NCBI GenBank assembly: GCA_007126855.1
Contig: SLAK01000385.1
Span: forward strand, 1-9,249
Length of the DNA stretch: 9,249 nucleotides
Reading direction: 5' to 3'
From: Dehalococcoidia bacterium
GTDB taxonomy: Bacteria; Chloroflexota; Dehalococcoidia; Tepidiformales; Tepidiformaceae
The stretch's first letter is position 1, and each line of letters starts with the position of its first letter. The position numbers and the translations under genes are program-made. The notes below the pieces were generated by a model that was not told the origin of the DNA, ran no database searches, and saw only the letters and a program-made list of their open reading frames with translations. This document shows positions 6,575-9,249 of this stretch, piece by piece.

Positions 6575-7075
6575 ATGGCAGAGCAGCCCGTTGCTCGTGG
6601 TGTTGTGGAGTGTGCGTCGTGCCCGGGCCGGGAGACGGGGCTCCGCTGTGGCCGCTGCGAAAAGCCAATTTGCCCGAACTGCCTGGTGATGTCGCCGGTC
6701 GGCGCCCGGTGCAAAGACTGCGCGCCAATGCGCCGCGCCCCGATGTACGAGGTGAGCGCCGAGCACACCCTGCGCGCGGCAGGGGTCGCAATCGGCGGCG
6801 GCATCGGGATGGGCCTCATCTGGGGGTTCATTGGCGCGGCCTTTTCGATGGGCTTTTTCCTCATCATGGTCGGCATCGCCCTGGGTTACGCCTTCACCCG
6901 CATGATGGACTGGGCGACGCGCGGTAAGCGCGGCCCCACCATCATTGCCTTCGCCATCGGCGGCATTGTCATTGCCTGGGGGATGCAGTTTGTTTTCGTC
7001 CCGGCCGCCATCGCACAGATGCAGATCATCGCCGCCGCGATAGCTGCTGCCGTCGCCTATTACAATCTGCGCTAA
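6575..7075 (+). CDS. Zinc-ribbon-like membrane protein of unknown function
   Basis: The 166-residue product starts with four CxxC pairs (C13/C16, C25/C28, C33/C36, C46/C49), resembling the short B-box-like zinc-binding heads found on membrane proteins in several phyla. Eight cysteines suggest two zinc sites. About four hydrophobic segments follow, at roughly 67-88, 90-110, 121-142 and 144-163, with no large soluble domain after them. AAAGGA at 6563-6568 is well spaced for ATG 6575. The 72-bp gap after fabZ is AT-richer than its surroundings and has a TACGAT at 6527-6532 that could be a -10 box, but I see no good -35. Function is unknown. The cysteine head could bind zinc or mediate interactions at the membrane. 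Confidence 0.85.
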   Translation: MAEQPVARGVVECASCPGRETGLRCGRCEKPICPNCLVMSPVGARCKDCAPMRRAPMYEVSAEHTLRAAGVAIGGGIGMGLIWGFIGAAFSMGFFLIMVGIALGYAFTRMMDWATRGKRGPTIIAFAIGGIVIAWGMQFVFVPAAIAQMQIIAAAIAAAVAYYNLR

Positions 7076-7081
7076 GCCCGG

Positions 7082-7330
7082 CTAGACGATAAACGACATC
7101 ACCACGATGAATCCGAAAGTCGCCACGCCGACGGCGCCGATGATGGCCATTTCGCGGCGGACATAGCGGTAATCCGTGGACACGCGATGCTCGCGCTGGG
7201 ATGAATAGGCCGTTTCGGCCGCCTGGGTCGTGGCTTTCACACCGCGCGCAGACGTGCCCTTGCCAATGCGGGGCAGGGAATCGGCCGGGGCCTTCCGGCG
7301 TTGCGAGCGGCGGGATTGTCTCGCTGTCAT
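7082..7330 (-). CDS. Small tail-anchored membrane protein, hypothetical
   Basis: An 82-residue protein has a strongly basic N-terminus (MTARQSRRSQRRK), a polar middle of about 45 residues, and one hydrophobic segment at 62-82 running to the very C-terminus, the layout of a tail-anchored protein. I do not recognise the family. The frame extends upstream, but that part overlaps the neighbouring gene and reads as shadow sequence. ATG 7330 is preferred, and ATG 7339 is possible. No ribosome-binding site is visible. A TACGAT lies 7 nt upstream of ATG 7330 on this strand, so a leaderless transcript is conceivable. It lies behind the fliM gene pair on the same strand. Its stop is 6 bp from the stop of the convergent zinc-ribbon gene. 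Confidence 0.6.
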   Translation of the reverse strand: MTARQSRRSQRRKAPADSLPRIGKGTSARGVKATTQAAETAYSSQREHRVSTDYRYVRREMAIIGAVGVATFGFIVVMSFIV

Positions 7331-7344
7331 TACTTGCATCGTAC

Positions 7345-7379
7345 CGGGCAGAAACGCCAGGGTACAGGCGCCCTGCCCG
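7345..7379. repeat. Nested inverted repeat between the two small minus-strand genes
   Basis: CGGGCAG at 7345-7351 pairs exactly with CTGCCCG at 7373-7379. Inside it CGCC at 7355-7358 pairs with GGCG at 7367-7370, separated by an AAA/CC internal loop. The hairpin begins 3 bp after the stop of the 117-codon gene. With no T-run on either strand it is not a classical terminator. It could protect or partly terminate the fliM transcript. Confidence 0.45.
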
Positions 7380-7382
7380 TGG

Positions 7383-7736
7383 TTAGCTCGCCATGAGCGA
7401 CTGGCCCAGCCCGTGCGCGTAGGCGCCAAGCTCGTCGATGTCGCTGGCGGTGATGGAGATCGTCGAAGGAAGGACTGCGTGGTCGTCGAGGCGCATCGCG
7501 ATCTCCCACCGTGCCCACCGGATGAGGAGCTGGTCACGCTCGATCACGGGCAGCCGTGCCCGAGCCATCTGGCTGGTCACCTTCCGGTAGGCATCGACGG
7601 AAATGAGCACCGCCACATTCCGGAGCCCCCGGCCTCGTCCCAGGTCTACCTTGAAGCGCAGGCGGTGAAACCCCGAGCTCGCCTCGGTGAATTCGGCCGA
7701 CATCAATACGGCGCGCAGCGCTGTGGGACTAGCCAT
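7383..7736 (-). CDS. Conserved-looking hypothetical protein translationally coupled to fliM
   Basis: The 117-residue product is not recognised. It has no signal peptide, no membrane helix and no visible SpoA domain, so it is not FliN. It reads as a small alpha/beta protein, with strand-like stretches HRLRFKVDL (24-32), NVAVLISV (40-47), LLIRWARWEIAMRLD (70-84) and STISITASDID (91-101). ATG 7736 is chosen over an upstream in-frame ATG (7769) because GAGG on this strand, at 7743-7746, sits 6 nt before it. The reading frame overlaps the fliM stop by 8 bp (ATGGCTAG), a sign of coupled translation. Position suggests a motility-linked role, but that is inference only. Confidence 0.75.
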   Translation of the reverse strand: MASPTALRAVLMSAEFTEASSGFHRLRFKVDLGRGRGLRNVAVLISVDAYRKVTSQMARARLPVIERDQLLIRWARWEIAMRLDDHAVLPSTISITASDIDELGAYAHGLGQSLMAS

Positions 7737-8775
7737 GGATATCCTCATCGAACGGCACCACCACGCCATCTCCGTTCACCAGGCCGGTGATCTGCGCGGC
7801 AATGTGCTTGCCGCGCGTGCCCGCGGAAGCTGCAAATCGCTCGATATTGCCAACGTACACCCTGAGTGGATCTTCGACACGCGTATCCAAAACCAACACG
7901 TCTCCCGGCTGCAGCGAGGAAAGTTCCGCCGCCGGGATGCGGGCATCGCCGAGCACAGCACGGATGCCTACACGGGCCGGCTGCACCTGGTCTTCGCGAA
8001 TCTGCTGGCCTTCCCGGTCGCCCGGCCTCGGCCGATTGTCGAAGAGCGTCTGCCCGGAGAGCTTCGGCAGAATCTGCTCGAGGATCGTGAGAGGGATGCA
8101 GATGGAGATGTCGCCGGTCTGTTCGGCGAAGCGGAACTCGTACCAGGCCGTGATGACAAATTCCGAAGGCGGCACCACGTGGACCACCTGCGGACCCACG
8201 GCGAGCTCGGTCACTTCGGGAGTGAGATCTGCTATCCGCGTCCAGGGTTCCACCATGGAGCTGGCAATATCACCGCCGATGTGGCGAACCAGGGCAACTT
8301 CGATGTCGGTGAGGTCGCGCTGCGTGGCGCTCTTGCTCACCTTGCCTCGCCCCCCGAGCAGGCGGTCGATAATTGAGAAGGCAACGTCTATGCCGAAGGA
8401 GGCGACGCAATAGCCCTGCAGAGGCGCCATATCGATGATGACGATGACTGCGTCCTGGCCCACCTGGCCCGTGTATTCATCGTAGATCGACCGTTCCAGC
8501 GCTGAGAGCTTGGCCTCGACCTGTGCCCGCAGGCGGGCGCTGAGCGCCTGGGCCATTGCGCCGGCAACGCCATGCTGGATGATCTGCAGGCCCCGGATCT
8601 GCTCTTTCGAAAGCTTCTCCGGGTGCCGAAAGTCATAGGGCTTGATGCGGCGCCCGGTGTCGGGCTTGGCCTGTTGGGTGATCGCAGCCAGGTCTTCCTC
8701 CTCAACCTCGCTCAGGTCGGCGTTGAGGAGCGCGTCGATTTCGCGCTGGCTGAGGACTGCGTTTTCTGCGGCCAT
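7729..8775 (-). CDS. fliM: Flagellar motor switch protein FliM
   Basis: FliM is the middle subunit of the flagellar C-ring. It binds phosphorylated CheY and connects FliG to FliN. The 348-residue product is complete. LSQREIDALL at 8-17 is the N-terminal CheY-P-binding peptide. YDFRHPEKLSKEQIRGL at 47-63 opens the middle domain. LLGGRGK at 139-145 carries the GGxG motif used in FliG contact. The C-terminal SpoA domain occupies about 265-335, with QPGDVLVLD at 289-297. GGGAG lies just before ATG 8775 on this strand. The gene heads a minus-strand group with two unknown small genes, and no fliN is adjacent. It is divergent from cheW. Confidence 0.97.
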   Translation of the reverse strand: MAAENAVLSQREIDALLNADLSEVEEEDLAAITQQAKPDTGRRIKPYDFRHPEKLSKEQIRGLQIIQHGVAGAMAQALSARLRAQVEAKLSALERSIYDEYTGQVGQDAVIVIIDMAPLQGYCVASFGIDVAFSIIDRLLGGRGKVSKSATQRDLTDIEVALVRHIGGDIASSMVEPWTRIADLTPEVTELAVGPQVVHVVPPSEFVITAWYEFRFAEQTGDISICIPLTILEQILPKLSGQTLFDNRPRPGDREGQQIREDQVQPARVGIRAVLGDARIPAAELSSLQPGDVLVLDTRVEDPLRVYVGNIERFAASAGTRGKHIAAQITGLVNGDGVVVPFDEDIHG

Positions 8776-8819
8776 GATCTCCCGCGCGGGTATGTCTCCC
8801 GCTGGACTATGGTTACGTC

Positions 8820-8847
8820 TTTATATTCGGCAGCGAATCGGCCGCAA
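8820..8847 (-). promoter_or_regulatory. Putative fliM promoter
   Basis: On the minus strand, TTGCGG (8842-8847) and TATAAA (8820-8825) are separated by 16 bp. The -10 matches in 5 of 6 positions and the -35 in 3 of 6. Transcription would start near 8813, leaving a leader of about 38 nt before fliM. It looks like a housekeeping promoter. I see no convincing sigma-28 or sigma-54 promoter. Confidence 0.45.
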
Positions 8848-8911
8848 CCCTAGGGTGTCGCGCGAATTCTCCCTACACGAGTGGAGATAAGGCAGACGAC
8901 AGCTTCCGGTA

Positions 8912-8985
8912 AGGGCAATGCCCTATGCCGCGTCCCCACAGCGTGGCCGTAGCTTCGGGTGTGCTCGGACGAGCAACTCATCCCG
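8912..8985 (+). promoter_or_regulatory. Structured leader region upstream of cheW
   Basis: Three hairpins can be drawn in series. AGGGC/GCCCT (8912-8916 with 8920-8924) has an AAT loop. CCAC/GTGG (8936-8939 with 8943-8946) has an AGC loop. The longest has CGGGTG (8956-8961) and TGCTC (8962-8966) pairing with GAGCA (8971-8975) and CA-T-CCCG (8979-8985) around a GGAC loop. An imperfect direct repeat, AGCTTCCGG at 8901 and AGCTTCGGG at 8951, flanks the first two. The last hairpin ends 9 nt before the cheW ribosome-binding site. It does not match the conserved core of a c-di-GMP riboswitch as I remember it. A cis-regulatory leader or small RNA is possible. Confidence 0.4.
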
Positions 8986-9005
8986 GCACCAGACAGGAGA
9001 TACCT

Positions 9006-9249
9006 ATGAGCATCAGGTCGGCCGAACCTGCGACAGACGTCACGACAGCCAACGCTGGCGAAGAGCACGTCGTCATTTTCCGCCTGGCGAACGAGAACTA
9101 CGCGATCGACATCCAGTCGGTCCAGGAGATCGTGCGCATGCAGGCCATCACGGCGATTCCAGGAGCAGCAGACTACATCGAAGGCATCACGAATCTCCGG
9201 GGGCGCGTGGTCCCGGTCATCGACCTTCGCAAGCGCTGCGGCATCGCCG
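9006..9249 (+). CDS. cheW: Chemotaxis coupling protein CheW (3' end outside window)
   Basis: CheW couples chemoreceptors to the histidine kinase CheA. The first 81 codons are visible and still open at the window end. After a polar lead of about 20 residues the CheW fold begins: HVVIFRLANENYAIDIQSVQEIVR at 21-44, then TAIPGAADYIEGITNLRGRVVPVIDLRKR at about 49-77, with the hallmark NLRGRVVPVIDLR. AGGAGA at 8995-9000 lies 5 nt before ATG 9006, so the start is well supported. The long CheA-type or CheV-type architecture cannot be excluded without the 3' end, but the N-terminus looks like a plain CheW. It is transcribed divergently from fliM. Confidence 0.92.
   Translation, partial: MSIRSAEPATDVTTANAGEEHVVIFRLANENYAIDIQSVQEIVRMQAITAIPGAADYIEGITNLRGRVVPVIDLRKRCGIA

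Noticed and set aside
7687..8376. Open frame of 229 codons on the plus strand, antisense to fliM
   Set aside because: fliM is unmistakable on the other strand, and the plus-strand product shows no domain or ribosome-binding site.
8863..8890. Sigma-28 flagellar promoter for cheW ending in GGAGATAA
   Set aside because: The -10 part is only partly similar to GCCGATAA, and the -35 part (GAATTCTC) does not match TAAAGTTT.
8880..9005. c-di-GMP-I riboswitch before cheW or antisense to it
   Set aside because: A GGGGACGC string appears on the minus strand, but the GCAAA tetraloop, the AGGGCAAACC segment and the receptor are absent.
8850..9068. Minus-strand open frame of 72 codons across the cheW leader
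   Set aside because: It overlaps the start of cheW and its upstream region and has no recognisable motif.

Overview
This window is a chromosomal segment of a high-GC, flagellated or formerly flagellated bacterium. The core order recA, recX, rny, ymdB resembles the cinA-recA-rny-ymdB neighbourhood of Bacillota. The SOS-box type upstream of recA (GAACN4GTTC) is the Gram-positive LexA type. Gene content, GC richness and the cysteine-rich membrane protein suggest Chloroflexota (Dehalococcoidia or SAR202-like) best. That placement is an inference from gene style, not from a marker phylogeny.

Layout. Positions 1-835 hold the 3' part of a DrrB-like ABC-2 export permease whose start lies outside the window. 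Positions 836-974 form a compact regulatory region with a perfect 19-bp palindrome, a LexA-type SOS box overlapping a second palindrome, and the recA promoter. recA (975-2024) and recX (2033-2734) follow as an operon. A 144-bp gap (2735-2878) contains a likely new promoter and, unexpectedly, a second GAACN4GTTC site. Then come rny (RNase Y), a YmdB-family metallophosphoesterase, a PHP-domain phosphoesterase, fabZ and a zinc-ribbon-like four-helix membrane protein, all on the plus strand. The first three are almost contiguous.

The right-hand third is a motility region. On the minus strand, fliM is followed by an 8-bp-overlapping unknown gene of 117 codons and then by an 82-residue tail-anchored protein. 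The last gene converges on the zinc-ribbon gene with only 6 bp between the stop codons. Divergent from fliM, across a 230-bp intergenic region with several hairpins, is the 5' end of cheW, cut by the window end.

Functionally the segment joins recombination and SOS control (RecA, RecX), RNA turnover (RNase Y and two metal-dependent phosphoesterases, one of a family that includes 5'-3' exoribonucleases), lipid synthesis (FabZ), and flagellar switch and chemotaxis coupling (FliM, CheW). I see no transposon, CRISPR array, phage gene, tRNA or rRNA. Most genes are ordinary housekeeping genes. The points of real interest are the apparent SOS site in front of rny, the operator-like palindrome upstream of recA, the two unrecognised small genes behind fliM, and the structured cheW leader.
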